Notes under the pieces: model-generated
Database searches by the model: none
What the model was told of the DNA's origin: nothing
What the model saw: only the letters and a program-made list of their open reading frames with translations
Assembly (NCBI GenBank): GCA_030998225.1
Contig: JAPYXD010000469.1
Span: 1,589,071-1,653,070, forward strand
DNA from: Diplolepis rosae
Taxonomy: Eukaryota > Arthropoda > Insecta > Hymenoptera > Diplolepididae
Reading direction: 5' to 3'
DNA length: 64,000 nt
Program-made: the position numbers and the translations under genes
Shown: positions 1-14,800 of the stretch, piece by piece
How positions within the stretch are numbered: position 1 is the first letter of the stretch
How the letters are laid out: each line of letters begins with the position of its first letter

Positions 1-928
1 AGCAAATCGAAACGACTCGAACCGAACCCCAACGCGACGCGACGTATGTTCGGATGATATCAAATTTTCAGAAACTGATCCAAGCTCAAATTGAGTCAAA
101 ATTTATTGATTCGACGCACTTTACTGGGCGTGATGTTATTTTTTAAGTTCTATCTATTCATCGCAATTAAATTTATCTTTACATATTGAGTGAGAAATAA
201 TTATCTGCATTATTTTTTCTGAATTTTAAAAATTATAAAAAAAAAAACACATTTTTGTACTTTTTAATTTTGTTTTTATTTATGTTGCACCATAACTTTT
301 AACCATAGGTCAATTATTTAAAAAAACTTATTATTGTATATATTTAACTGGAGAGATTAAGAAAGAGTCAAAATTAATAATTAGATGAGCCATTTTTTCA
401 AACTTATGGTACATAGAAAATCACAAATATAATTATAATAATATAATAATTTTCCGTATTCATAAACTCAGTGCTACTTGTTATTTACTTAATTCCTCTC
501 TGAAGCATGTATATGAATTTATGCAAGCAATTGAATTAGAATTACATATTTAAAACGGAATAGAAATAAAAAAAATATTTTAGCACCTTTTTTAAATCGG
601 TAAAAATATAAATAAATGGAAATATATATAAACATGGATTAGTTTCCAAAAATTCGATACCTAAGCAGGCGCGCCGGCCCTAGCTTCGAATGAATTTTTT
701 CGACACGATTTATAGCTGAGTATGTTCGAAAAATAACCGATTCAATTTAATACAATGCATATTTCTAAAACTTTAAATTAAAATAACAAAATCAAAATCA
801 AAATTACGATCAATCATATTCTAAGAACAACTCCAATACTAATTATTAATTAAAATATATTATAATTAATAAATTGAATTTTTTCCACGTTCCTCAAAAT
901 GTTAAATTGCAATATAAACAGTACCTTG
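1..928. other. AT-rich sequence, nothing recognised
   Basis: No gene or clear repeat structure seen. Confidence 0.5.
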
Positions 929-932
929 TTAA

Positions 933-1293
933 GGGCATGTGATACTTAGGAAATGAGCAAATTTTATTAATTTTAAGTTTCTACATGTTTGTGTCTACTA
1001 CATAGAGTTGAGAACTATATAGAATTTTGTTTTGAAAATTTGGCAAATGGTAGAGAAGATGAAAACGGATGTAAATAGACAACTTTTGGTTTGAAAAATG
1101 AAAAAAAGTTCGATTTTAAAAAATCAATTGAATTTTTTATATTTTATTATCAAAACCAAAAGTAGTTTATCTGTGTTCATTTTAATCTTCTCTACAATTT
1201 CTTGAATTTTGAAGACTAAATTTTATGTATTTTCTACGTAAACATGTAGAAACTGGCCTAAGTATTTTAAGTGAACATGCTACTTTGATGCCC
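933..1293. mobile_element. TTAA-flanked palindromic MITE, family 1
   Basis: Left end GGGCATGTGATACTTAGG follows TTAA (929-932); the degenerate right end precedes TTAA (1294-1297). The interior folds back: 1019-1100 pairs with 1150-1230. The same ends occur at 4283 and 7152. TTAA duplications are typical of piggyBac and Kolobok superfamilies. Confidence 0.75.
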
Positions 1294-1297
1294 TTAA

Positions 1298-2123
1298 GAC
1301 CCAGTTTATTTAACGAAGTGCGTTTCATATACAAAATATAAGCGTCCTTTTCCATACAACAAATAAAGCCTAAAGTCCAAAAATTAATATTAATTAATTT
1401 CCTTTTCCTAATTAAATAGGAGAGCAATAAAGCAGTGCAGATTTCGTTATACCATTTGAGGCAGGAAAGGGAAACGGTAAATTATATATTTTTGAATAAA
1501 AATAAGCAAACATTCTAAACATTTGTACTTAATGTATAATCAATTTAATTCAAATTTAAAACTAATTAGGATTTCTTATAGCTTACCATGTTAGGTGCAG
1601 CCAATGAAATGCGGTGCAATGTGAATGTACATTTGAGTCTAAAGTCTTAATTATCAATTTGAATTATCTTTTCAAAAATAAGCCGCGCTTTGATCATATA
1701 ATAATATAAGATTGATAGTCAAGATTGTGAAAAATATTTTTTAGGTCACGACATTTATTATTTTAATGATTAATACCTTGAATATTTTAATTTAAACTTA
1801 TTTTTAACTTAATTTTAAGACCATGGACCAACCTGATCACGTTACCAATTATATGAATGAATATATTTCTGTGATATAATTTTTTTGTAAACAAAATACC
1901 TTTCTAGAAATTTGTAAAATAAAAGTTTCATCATTTAAAAAATTATTTTACCACAAAAATAAAAATAAAGAAATAAAAAGAAAAATGAAAAAGAAACTAT
2001 TCTTTAATAATTAAATTGATTACATCATTAAAGAAGACAAAATAAATAAAAGGAGATGGGAGAAATGAAATCATGAAAATAAATTAGATACCAGATTATG
2101 CAGGCGAGGCCCACTTGATGATC
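1298..2123. other. Downstream region of spin, AT-rich
   Basis: Expected to include the spin 3' untranslated region next to 2124. No other gene or repeat structure recognised. Confidence 0.5.
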
Positions 2124-2176
2124 TTACAATCGCGTCGATTCCGCTTTCCCATTTTGCTTAGATTCTAAACATTTGT
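2124..2176 (-). CDS. spin: spin exon 9 (C-terminal tail and stop)
   Basis: Acceptor GTTTCTTGCAG|ACAAATG. Joined to exon 8 it completes GAC and reads [17 protein letters not shown] then TAA at 2126-2124. Short charged tails after the last helix are typical here. A possible AATAAA on the minus strand lies near 1750. Confidence 0.8.
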
Positions 2177-5100
2177 CTGCAAGAAACACGGTTTATTAAA
2201 AAAGAAAAAATCTAACGCAACTAGGAAGGAAGTTTCTCAAATAAAAAACAATATTTGCAAATTTATTTCATGATTCATATGTTTGCTCGGATTTAAAGAA
2301 ATCAGAAAAGAAGAATTGTTAAACGATGCAAAACTCCAATGAAAATCGTAGAATAAAGACAAAATTTTATTTGCAAAATCTATTCAAAACTTTTAAAATG
2401 TATATAGTTTTCCAAATTAGAACTTATTTAATTATTTTTCTGTCCAGATTTTTGTGAAAAGATGAAAAAGCGTATTAGATTGAAAAGAAATTTTTGTAAA
2501 CATACGAAAAAAAAAAATTAAAGTTAATTTACATAATGAAAATACAATCCTTGATTTTTTATGTGCAATAGATTGTAGGGTTAATTAGTATTCTGTTGAA
2601 AAGTATATGGTATTAAATGATTAATATGAGCGTGATGAAACTGAGTTAGATCTCTTTCTGTATCAAGTATTAAAAATCAACGATACCACGTGACGTCAGT
2701 AATTGCAATTACAGTCCGTTTAGTACAAAAAATCAATCTTAATTATTAATTTTTGTATAACCCTAAAGACTGTAAATACAATTACCGACATCACGTGATC
2801 CGGTTGTTTCATGGCCTTAATTGGAATGCAAGAAAATATTTGAAAACAGTAATTTTTTGCATTAAGGGAAGCAAACCAGTTTGAATAAGCCTATCTTCAC
2901 CATGTTGACTTAGGTACAATTTTCTCAAAAACTACTCAAGATAGAGTTGAAATTTTACCCCCTTTATAAATGAGTCTTTTTACACATTTAGACAAGTGGG
3001 ATTTTTGATATCTTGTTTAGTTTTTAACTATGATTTTTTTTCAATACGCTTTTTAAAAACTAATATAATGTGTATGGTAATGACCTAAATGAGTGAGAAA
3101 AATTTCTTTACCATAGCAAAAGTACTTTTTGAGAAAATTGTACCTCAGTTAACATGGTGAAGATAGGTTTATTCAAACTGGTCTGCTCCCCTTAAATAGT
3201 TCAAAAATGAACATTAAAAACCAATCAAAATGTAAATTTAGTACTCTAAACTTATTAATTATTTTGAATTATTAATTAGTTGAGTTTGAAATTTCTGCCA
3301 CTGCCTAAATTATCGGAGAATCACTAGTCGCGTATCAGATAGGATACGTTGCCGACAGGTGTCCTCGTAAACAATTTCAAACTCTTATATCGCAAGTAAA
3401 TGCAAATTAAATTCAAATTTAAAGAATTTGAAATCCTTCTGTGGAAAAAAGACGCTTTCGACTGCGCTGGGATTCGAGCCCAGGTTTTTCGATTGCCGGT
3501 CGACACAGAAGGATTTTAAATTCTTTAAATTTGAATTATTAATTGTCTTTAAATTTTGGTTTTTGTCAATAGATAATCTTTTTATTTGGAAAAAATATTT
3601 ACAGGTTTAAATATTTACATAACTATTTATTCCTTATCTCTGACGCTAGTTCCTAAATTTCTTGGCTTTAACTGCAAACTTGAGATCAACTCGTGAACTG
3701 TGCCAAAAAGAAAAAAAAAATAGAACAAAACGCTAAATTTGAAATAAAAAAGTTTAAGAATCGAAAATAAAAAAATCTAAGATTCTTTAAAAAATTTTAA
3801 AGTAAAAGTAAACTCTGCAAATAAAATAAATCAATTAATTAAAGAGAAATGCGTTTAGGGAATACTTTTGATAGATGAAAAAATGCTTTTTACAAAAAGA
3901 GATAAACAAATTTGAATGGTAATGAATTAGAATCAATTAATGAATGTTACTTTTGCATTCAGGCAAACTGTTAACTAGCTAAGACGTAAAAAATCTCACT
4001 AAATGACAAATAGCTATCATTTTTCTCTATTTTCTTGACTCACCCGCTATGGTGAGATCAACTGAAGCCTTGTCTTTCTGAATGTGCAAGGCTGTAAGGA
4101 AGAAGAAGAGGCTTCCGATAACTTCAACGAAAATGGTCAGGAAGAGAGAATATTGAAGACTACGAAACTCCATTAAGTCATTCTCGTCTAACTGTTTTAA
4201 ATTCGAAACCCCTGAATTTTCTTGAGGCATCATTGCTGTTTTCAGCCCTTCTGAAAGCTAATAAATAATTTTATTTCATTAAGGGCATGTGATACATCGA
4301 TAATTAGCAAATTTTCTCATCATGGCGCTCGCGCTTCGCGTTCGATTTTCTGTATACATTTCAGTAACTTTTTAATAAATTACATGATTAAAATAATTTA
4401 TTTTCTTCCAAATCTCTCAAAAAGGAAAAACAATTGTAGACTTTATTTAAGGAAACGATTTTGCAGAACAACACTTATTTCGTATCTCACATATTTTGGT
4501 GAAAAAAATCGGATTTTTTTAATATTCATAATCAAAACATAAAATATGCATCCTGTCCCGAAATGTCTTAATGAGAATTTGTAGACCTCATTTAGGCAAA
4601 CAATTTTCCATCTAAACGTTTTTTTTTGTATCTCTCATATTTTGTCTAAAAAATGGAATTTTTGAATTTTAATCGTATTTTTTGGAATTGAAACGAAAAA
4701 TATATGTTTTATCAGAAACTGTGTGAGACTAAATTTGTAGATCTTTTTGAAACGAACAACTTTGTATTCTTACGTTTTTTGAATATTATTGCTAAAAATT
4801 GAATTTTGGATTTTCAATAGTTTTTTTTTTTAATTAAAAAGATAAATATGCATCTTATGAAAAAATGTTACAATTCAAATTTGTAGGTCTTTATTTATTT
4901 AATAATATTATATCATAACGTTTATTCGTATCTCGTATAATTTAACTTGAAAATGGAATTTTGATATTGAGTTTTTTCGAATTTGAATATGCTGTGACAT
5001 TTCTAATTTTGATTTAATCAAAAAATGTTATCAGGATAATTTGTAGAGATTTATGAGCAAACAATTTTCCATCTAAACGTTTTTTTTTTATCTCTCATAT

Positions 5101-5724
5101 TTTGTCTAAAAAATGGAATTTTTGAATTTTAATCGTATTTTTTGGAATTGAAACGAAAAATATATGTTTTTTCAGAAACTGTGTGAGAGAAAATTTGTAG
5201 ATCTTTTTGAAACAAACAACTTTGTATTCTTACGTTTTTTTCGTGTTTCGAATATTATTGCTAAAAAATTGAATTTTGGATTTTCAATAGTTTTTTTTTA
5301 ATTAAAAAGATAAATATGCATCTTATGAAAAAATGTTACAATTCAAATTTGTAGGTCTTCATTTATTTAATAATATTGTATCATAACGTTTTTTCGTATC
5401 TTGTATAATTTAACTGGAAAATGGAATTTTGATATTGACTTTTTTCGAATTTGAATATGCTGTGACATTTCTAATTTTGATTTAATCAAAAAATGTTATC
5501 AGGATAATTTGTAGAGATTTATGAGCACTATCAAAAACCAGTATTGAAATTTTTTATTTTTTCAAAAAGTTATTTTCAAAAACACAAAAGTAGTGCTCAA
5601 TCCCTCAATTTTGATTGGATATGGCTGATTAACGAACTTGTCCTTACTTTTTCGGTTCCGATAAAGTGTGCCAAAGCTCAATTCAATCTGATAATTCTAT
5701 CAAGAGTTATGCCGCACACGACCT

Positions 5725-5819
<95 letters not shown>

Positions 5820-8800
5820 CTTTCGTAAAAACCCTTTTTTATGACTCAGGGGGTCTCAAAACGTAAAGATTTGATGAAAATATCGAAAGTCATTTTTCAC
5901 ATAAAACCAATACCTTCTCATCCATGATGAGAATGTAAAAATCCAGAAAAATACATATATAGATTTTTGGGGTCGCTGATTTCGAACCCGAGGTCCGTTG
6001 ACCTCCGTCATATCAGATTCAAGGTCATTTGAAGGTCAGAATGTAAAAAACCGGATGAAAAAAAAAATACATATATATAAGTTTTTGGGAACGCTAAATC
6101 CAAAGGGGTTCATTTAACAGCATAACAGCTCAATGATATGATGGAGGTCAACGGACCTCGGATTCGAAATCGGCGACCCCAAAAACCTATGTATGTATTT
6201 TTCTGGATTTTTTTATCGGATTTTTGCAGTTTGACCTTCAAATGACCTTTAATCTGATATGATGGTGGTCAACGGTCTTCGGATTCGAAATCAGCGACCC
6301 CAAAAATCTATATATGTATTTTTCTCGATTTCGTTTATTGGGTTTTTTCCCAAAAACACGGCATAGAAGCGGTGAAGTTTTCATTCTTCTAAGGGATGCT
6401 TGGGGTGAATAGGGGGGATGAGGGTGGTTCGTTTAGGGTGGAATTGACTTCTTATTGTTAGTAGATACTGTAGGATTTTTTTCGAATTTTTTGGGCCAAA
6501 AACCGGCCTTAGAGACCCTCCCCCTTTTACAATATTTTTTATTTGATATTCTGAAATGAAATTTCTCCTGGTTAACCGAAATCAGAAAATCATACGAAAT
6601 GGACAATTGTTAAAGTCGCTGTCACAGTGAAAAAGGAAACAATCCCCTGCTCCAATGGGCGCTGTAGACAGCAGCCTAGGGCTAATTCGCACTCCTGCAC
6701 TCAAGTTGCTTGCTCGCTTTGCACAAATAAGGTGGGAATTTCGAAATGCATAATATAATATATAATTAAATCACTTTATGTAACACATTTAAAACAAATT
6801 AAAATCGTTTTTTATTAAAAATTTAAAAAAATTCCCGGTCATTTCCCGGTCCAACGGCCACCCTGTTATTGATATCAGGTTTCTACATGTTTGTGTCTTA
6901 AGTACATATTTTCTTTTCAAAATTTGGAAAATGATAGTAAAGTTTAAAGCGGGCATAGATAGACTACTTTTGAAAAATAATCAATTTTAGCAAAATATAC
7001 CGAAAATATTTTTTCATTATTAAAATCAAATCCGTTTTTATCTTCTCTAACATTTCCCAAATTTTGAAAACAAAATTTTGTATTTTTTGGACACAAACGT
7101 GTAAAAACGAAAAATCTATAAAAATTCCTTATTTCCTAAGTATCACATGCCCTTAATGTTAAATATAGAGGAAAGTAAAACTGCATAAGTTTCAAATATT
7201 TACTAAAAGATTATTAAAAATTTGGATTTAAAGAAGAAATTATACTTCACGTACAAGTCCAATAAGATAGGGACTCCCTGCATCTCCAAATGTGTGAGCT
7301 ATTAGAATTTGAAACGCCTCCGCCGTGGATCTTCTTGTAGGGATAACGACATACTGTAAAAAATTCGTCATAATATGTATTTTCTTCAGGTTTCATAACT
7401 TTTTACTAAAATTGCGATGCTATTTTTTAGCTATTATTTTACTTAAGAAAAACTGTTTTACCAACTTTTTAATGAAGTCATTTTACTATTTTTAATTAAA
7501 ATTTAACTTTCATTTGTTTGAGTTTATTCGCTATTGAATTTATATTTGCTATATTCTCAAAGAGCGATATCTTAAATATGTTGAGTTTTTGAATACGAAC
7601 ATAAAAATTTTTCGCAATAATTTTACGCAAAAATATATATGGCTTCGCTAGAGAAAAAATCTGTCTTACCAAAAGCATATCGGCAACAATCGACCAATTG
7701 ATATTAATAGCAATCTGGCCAAAAAATATCAACGCATAGCACCCAGCAGCGTTAAATCCAGCGAAGATAGTTCCAAAGAATATCAGAGGTGCGCTAATAA
7801 GAAGGCCTCCTGCGCAAATGAGCGGATCTGCATTCGGATAGAGGACCCGCAATTTTTGCGCTAAAATAGACCCCAAGGGAACGCCCACCACTCCAGCAAT
7901 CATTGCCGTCAATCCGAACTTATACGAAACCCTGATAAATTAAGGCATTTGTAATTATAAATTTTGTATCTTATAATTAGGTTCCAAAATACAAAAAGGC
8001 TTAACGAGATGTATTTATAGCATACTTCACATGTAATAAACATTTTAAAATTATGATTGAACAAGTTATTCAAACAATTTTATAAAAGAGAAGATAATTT
8101 TATTACCGGATGAAAAACCCCGCACCAAATGTACTGGAAATGGCTTCTTATAAAAAATTATATCTTTTTTTTTTGCGATACTTGTACTTTTTACAAGTAT
8201 TTTAATAGAAAAATGTCGTTTTTAACGAAAAGTTATCTATCTTAAAAACTTATTGTCGAAATTGGTTATATACCTCACACGATTTAGATCTAGCACACTG
8301 AATAAAAGTTTTACACTCATGAACTTTGTTAGATGAAAAGAATGGTTCTTCCAGGAATATAAAAAACCTTATTAATTTTTGCCAACGTTTCGACCTCTAC
8401 TCTGAAGACATCATCAGGACACTACTAGGGTGTTTGATATTGACGTGATAGAATGAACAAGAATCTTTTTTTTCGGCAAAATCGGTTTTATTTATCAAGG
8501 TATTCTCCTTTTAGCTCGATACAAAGAGTCCGACGAGCTTATACAGTCTGTTCCACAAGAAAAGGTACGCGTTTTCTCAGGAGTTTCAAAAAATTTTATT
8601 CCTTTCTATTATGTCCTGACTGTACGTTCGAAGGGCTACGGCGCAACCACCGATTTGTTTCAGTCTTGTTCGAAGTGTCAGATATTACACAACATTAAGC
8701 TATGAGTGCTATCTACGCTAAACGTTACGAAGAGAGAGACGCGAGCAACGTCCAGTAAGGAGGATAAGATGATCGTTGCACTGTTCAAGCGCAACCCAAC

Positions 8801-11800
8801 TCTCCGGCTGCGTGAAGCCAAAGCTAAGCTAGCGGAGAAGGGACTACACATTAGTATAAACACCATAAGACGCAGATTAGCTCAGGCGAAAGTGCAGCAC
8901 CGTCCCACGAGGCAGAAACCCCTGCTCTCAGAGGTTCACATGGAAAAACGCTTGGCATGGGCTACGGAAAATGTTGATCACGATTGGTCCAATGTACTTT
9001 TTTCGGACGAAGCGTTCTTTTGGGCATGGGTTACTATAAAACGTGCCTGGTCAGCCGCTGGTGAGCGTTTCCTCCAGCGAACTGTTTTGGCTGTTTAGAG
9101 CTTTTTACTGAAAACCTCAAAGCTCACAAAATGCTTCAAATCTACGAACATGGTCTTCTGAGATCTGCAGAGAAGATGTTTGGAGCCAACAATAAAGATT
9201 GGATCCTTCAAGTGGACAACGGCCCCAAACATCGCAGTCATCTCTGCACGTCCTGGAAAGTGGAAAATGGCATCGCGACCTTGGACTGGCCTTCACAATC
9301 TTCTGATGCGAATCCAATAGAAAATGTGTGGAGTGTCGTGAAAAGGAAACTTGCAGGAAGGCGTCCATTCACCCTGAAGCAGCTCTCTCGACGAATTAAG
9401 GAGGTATGGAGCTCTCTACCTACGGAATATGCCGAAAAACTAGTCGAGAGCATGCCCAGAAGGTGCACTGTTGTGCCAAAAAATAAAAATGAGGTTTTCT
9501 TTAAAACTTTCCGAGTAAACGCGTACCTTTTCTTGTGGAACAGACTGCAACTTTTCTATGCCTGCCAAATAATACGATTTGTCAAACCCTCCAAAATACC
9601 CTTCTGTTTTTCATTCAATTTCTTCGTTCGATTCAAAACGCCTACCATACAGCCATCTCTTGAGGTTTGGGAACAGATAATAGTTGCTGGGTTGATGGCT
9701 ATTTCAAAGAGCTCGACGGTTCTCGCTATAAACAGGGTATCAAAGCTGTTGAACATCGTTGGGAAAAGTATATCGAGCAAAAAAGAAGACTACGTTGAGA
9801 AATAAAGGTGATTTTTTCCAAATTTGTTGGGTGTTCTTTGTTAGGTCGGATACTTCTGGGACTACAGTAAAACCCCGTTTATCACAACACCCGTCTATTG
9901 CAACTCCCGTTTATTGCAACTTGTCTCTCCCGTTTATCGCAATAAACTCTACCATTTTTCCCCCTCCTATTAGTAGAAGGAGAGGTCACGTGATTCTTAA
10001 GGATAGGTGGGAATACCCCTCACTCTTAAATTTGTGATAAACAGCGAACGCGCGCGAAACTACTCGTTGAGGCGCAGGCGCCGACAAGCAGTTGGTCAGA
10101 CTGGTGGTCGAGGAGTGGGAACCCCTCCGTATTTGCGATAAACGGGAGGCATTTACTTGGAAGGTGTTGCAATAAACGGGGTTTTACTGTACCCTCGTAG
10201 GAATATACAGGAATTGTGTGCTACAAGGATATTTCATTGAACTTATTCTGAAGGTGGTTTTATCATCCCTCGAATAATGAAGCGGAAAAATTGATATTTC
10301 ATATATGAAATGATTTCGACATGTGTACAGGTAATGTGAGCTACGAGAATATGCCTTTAAATTTATTCTGAAGATTGTTTTCTCATTACTTATACACTTT
10401 GACCAAGAAATCTAGTTCGCAATCTACCAACACTTTTGAGGGAAGTGCGAGGTCGCTTGATAAAATTAGGTTAATTTTATAGATTATAGATTATGATCCT
10501 GGAATACAAAAATGTAAAGTACTTTTCGAAAAATTGATCCTTTAATCGTTAGTCAACTATTTTTTATAAAAAAAAGAAATGAAATTAATGTTTCTTATGC
10601 TGTTAAATTGTAAAATTTAACTTCACAGTGGAGACAAGAGGGAAAAAAATATGGCCAGGCTTTTATCGAAATTTCCCACTGAACCACTTTCTCGACATTT
10701 CACTTTTTCCTTTTCTCTCGATCTCTTGTAGTATATATGTCTTTTTCTAGATATATTTTCCCCTCTGAGGGGTTGATCTTTTGTTTTTCTGAATAAATCA
10801 TTATAATTATTAATTTTCTATTAGAATAATTATCAAAAATAAAAGTTCGTAAACGCAATAAAAAGTTTTTCGAGGTTTTGAAGCGTTGCGGTTGTCTCGA
10901 ATTTCCGAGTAAATTCTCTTTCGAGCTTTTCTATCGTCGAGACTTATTCTTTCACATATTGATATGATATATATATTTAAACATTCGAAAAAGTGAAAAT
11001 TTTCAGTTTTCATGCTTCAGTTTCGAAAAAATCAATTTTGTAAAAGTTTTATTTCTGGAATTTAGTGATGAAAATGTGATCTTAAATTGGCAACAAGTTG
11101 TTTGTCGATTGCATATTGCAAAATGATCTTTTATTTTACTTAAAAAATAAGGAAATTCGCATACTTACTCAGTAAGAAGGTGGGCATTGAATGGCATTGA
11201 AATGTCAAAATCTGGAAAGAAACGGAATCGAAAATGAAACATTTGAATGCCTTCTAATACCAAGGAATTAAAATGCATTCAAAAGTTTCATTCTCAATTC
11301 CGTTTCTTTCCAGATCTTGACATTTCAATGCCATTTAATGCCCACCTTCTTACTGGGTAGGTACATAAGTATATTGGATCTTGTGTTGGTAGATCCTGGA
11401 CTAATCATCATTACTGAAAAATTTGAAATCACGAAAGATTTTTTGATCAAACACACGGGGTAGGGAGTCTCTTCTATATATGGGACATTATTTCTCAACT
11501 GCCCCAACATTTTATGTCACGTTTTTCGATTGTCTTCATATTTTCAGAATTTGTTTGCCTACTTGATGGGAGTTTACCCCTCAAATTACAGACATTTGTA
11601 ATCACCCCTTTCCAAACTACAGGAGGTGGAATTTTCACCCATAACGTCCGTCACGGTATTTTCAAATGGCAATGCAATTCTGCAAGAATTCCAAAATCAT
11701 GTTTGTGATGTACAATATTTATGTTTTTAATGAGAGAGAGTGTACGTCTGGCGACCTAGTGGTGAAATAATGAACTATTATTTATTTTATTGGCTACTTA

Positions 11801-14800
11801 CAAGACGGCGTCAGTGACGCGGCCCGTAGCCGCGGTGATTCAGACTTTTACGAAAGCGCGGGCGAGAGATTCGCTTCAATCGAGCCCCATATGTCCGATA
11901 CTATCAGCCATCCCATTTTGTTTTTACAGGAATTTGTTGTAAAAAAGTTGAGGTTTCTTTTGATATTAGTTTAAAAAAAATCAAAAGTACCCGAATGATA
12001 GAAAATGTTAAATAAATATTTAATTCAGTAGTTTCTTTATGAAAATGGAAAAATAATAAAAAATGGATGTAATATAATGAAAGGGTGTAAAAAATCCTTT
12101 CGAAATAACCCATAGAAAATTCAATTCGCATTTCTAAAAAGGGACTTGTTGCTATTTGAAAATACCGTGACGGACGTTATGGGTGAAAATTTCACCCTCT
12201 GTAGTTTGGAAAGGGGTGGTAACAAATGACTGTACTTTGGGGGGTAAACTCCCATCAAGTAAGCAAACAAATTCTGGAAATATGAAGACAATCGAAACAC
12301 GTGACATAAAATGTTAGGGCAGTTGAGAAATAATGCCCCATATGTACATGAAGTGTGCATTATGAGGGTATGCTTTTCAATTTATTTTAAGGGTTTTTTT
12401 CATCATCTGGCCTTTAACACTGAGGTAGAGAAATCATCATTACGTGTAAATTTTGAAAACAAGAGGTTTTTCGAACAAGCTATTGGGATTAACAAGGTCT
12501 GTCGCAAAAGTTCTAAGACAAGCTAAAAATCAATAAAACTAACAATGTTTTAGGCAAAGTTGATTTATTTTATTCAAAATAGTCCTCTTCGGACTCAATA
12601 CACCGCTTTGCAAGGTCAAGAAGCGAATTGAGATACATTTTTATTTTATCAGTAGAAATTATGTTTAGGATGGCGATCGTCTACCTTTGAATGTCTTCAA
12701 TGTCTACATAACGCGTTCCTTTCATGGACAAATGTAATTCTCGGAATAAATAAAAATCACGCGGTGCACCAAGATAATGCCAAGATAAAACACGGCTTCG
12801 ACTGTTTAGCCCTTTAGAAAGAAGATTTCGGCTCTTTTTTATGAATTCACGCACAATTTCAACGTTTTTTTCATTCACAGCTGATCTTGACCGACCCGAA
12901 CATTTGTCCTTTGTCTTACAGACCTTTTTAAGGGGTTATATACGTTGTGGTCCAAGAAAATTAAAATATTTTTGTGGTTTTTTTAGGCAATCTTCAACGG
13001 TTTATTCAAAGTGAACAAATCAGGTTTGAATATTACATATTCTAATGAAAAAATGTAGTGGTCGGTTATGAAAATATATAAAAAATTGCAGAAGTTATAG
13101 CTCCTTCCCCCAAACGCATTTTTTTCGCAGAGTCTGGCGGTGAACACGATATGATGCCAACAACTCAGCTGCAACAAAAAAGGCAACGAATTTACAGTAT
13201 TATATTACAGCACCGTGTGTTTGAACGAAAGGTTTTGGAAAACATCAATTTTTTTGTAACGGAAATCAACACGCAACAAAAAAATCGGTTTTTTTGGTCT
13301 TCAAAATTTATTTAAAAAAAAAATTATTGTTGAAGCAATAACCTACATATGAAAAAATTATCGTTCAAGTACACCGGGTTGTGATAAGGAAGAATTTTTA
13401 AAAAATTTAGATAAATCGGTCAAGTATTTGAGAAATCGTGTTCACCGCAAAGGCACTTTTTGAAAAACACAATTCTGAGATATTCATGTTTGAAGTTTTG
13501 AGTATGCTTAATTTGTTAACAATAGCAATTCAATTAGACTCACAAACTGTCGTCGATAAACTTTCGAAAGTATGTTCATTGAAAATAAGTCATACAATTT
13601 TTTTTCGATTTTTTGACTCACCACAACGTATATAACCCCTTAAATCGTTTGAACCAAGGGCTAAACCACTCTAAAATCAGCGAGACAACGTTCATCGTTA
13701 TATGGACGTTATGCTCTGATTTTTCAATATCGGTAATCCTAATGTAATTAAAATAAGAAATTTATCTTATGAGCCTGTTAGAGTAGTACCAACGCAATAG
13801 GCGATCGTTATTCGTGACGTCGGAGTTACTCTCTCTTTCTTATAAGCTAGCAATAAGTTCGTCGTTCGTTCTTGTTTCTAAGTATGAATACACTGTTTAC
13901 TCGTCACGAAGAGTAAGACTCGGAGAAATCCACACGTTGTAGTAAGCGATCGAATGCTATTGTTTCTTATTCAACACTTATCCCATCGTCATTTCCCTCC
14001 GCGGCGCGTTGTGTATAGCTACACTTGTAATTTATTTCCTTAGCCGTTGATTTGAACGATTTTATTCGTATGTGAATGATTTCATTTTATGAAATAAGAA
14101 GCTTATCTTATACATTAAAAAAATTCTTTCGACAGCTACACTGCGTTAAGTAAAATAAAGCTACGCTTATTTAAAGACCATCTAAAGATTTTTAATTTTA
14201 AAAAATCATGATTCTAGAGTGGTTTGCCCCTCGTTTGAACCACTCGTAGATAGTGGGACGGGATAAATGCTCATCACAAGAAAATTTTTGCACCATTTTA
14301 TGCGTCTCGGCAACTGTTTTATCGAGTTTAAAAAATATTGGTTCTTTGTTCAAAATTTATTTTTCGACCAATGGTTTAAACGTACTGTCACATTAGGTGC
14401 AATAACTCAGCTTCTATACATCCGAATGTCATGAAATTTTGACACAAGGAGGATTAGATTTTCAAAAGATCTAACAGATGTCGCTACTAGTATTAACTAT
14501 TTTTGGCTTGTCTGGAAACTTTTGCAATAGACCTTGTATATAAATAACTTTTTTTGTTTATAAAATATCTTTCTCAAAATTTGGAAAATGTACGAGAAGA
14601 TAATAAGGAACGTCTGTTTAATATATTTTAGTAAAAATTCTGCAATTTTTTCCATTTTAAAATATGAAACTGAAGTGATATCGGCAATTACAGCTCTGTA
14701 ACTACATTTCTACGAAGAATGAAATATCGCTATGAAATTTTGGCTAATAAATAAAGAATTACTGAGAGAGGTCTGTTATCCCTTGAATATTCATTATGAT

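Larger units (their letters stand above)
4314..5936 (+). mobile_element. Helentron-like non-autonomous element, copy A
   Basis: 5' side has TTCTCATCATG and a GCGCTTCGCG palindrome; the 3' end is the hairpin TTCTCATC-CAT-GATGAGAA followed by TGTAAAA, preceded by an (ACAG)n microsatellite. Short inverted subterminal repeats, a 3' hairpin and an internal microsatellite are the layout of Helentron-associated (DINE-like) elements. Inserted in a T-run. Contains a precise 461-bp tandem duplication. No protein is encoded. Confidence 0.6.
4283..7152. mobile_element. TTAA-flanked element of family 1, swollen by nested insertions
   Basis: TTAA at 4279-4282 and 7153-7156; ends read GGGCATGTGATAC and the exact reverse complement. 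The right part (6880-7150) resembles the small copy at 933-1293. The middle is taken by a Helentron-like copy (4314-5936) and a palindrome (5942-6330). It lies in spin intron 7, ending about 100 bp from exon 7. Confidence 0.75.
12492..14537 (-). mobile_element. Degenerate mariner split by two nested MITEs
   Basis: Terminal repeats ACAAGGTCTG...CTTAGAACTTTTG-like at 12492-12522 and 14508-14537. On minus, residues at 12681-12878 resemble the mariner C-terminal region after the third Asp ([16 protein letters not shown]) and 14231-14247 codes part of the N-terminal WFKRF region. The middle of the gene is gone. Nested inside: a TTAA element (12932-13639) and a 574-bp element (13657-14230). Confidence 0.7.

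Noticed and set aside
3443..3503. Functional tRNA gene
   Set aside because: Only a T-arm-like segment is seen; no acceptor stem, D arm or anticodon arm could be folded.
5544..5866. Overlapping plus ORFs with TDRQ repeats
   Set aside because: They come from the (ACAG)n microsatellite, which is open in all frames, and are not conserved in other copies of the element.
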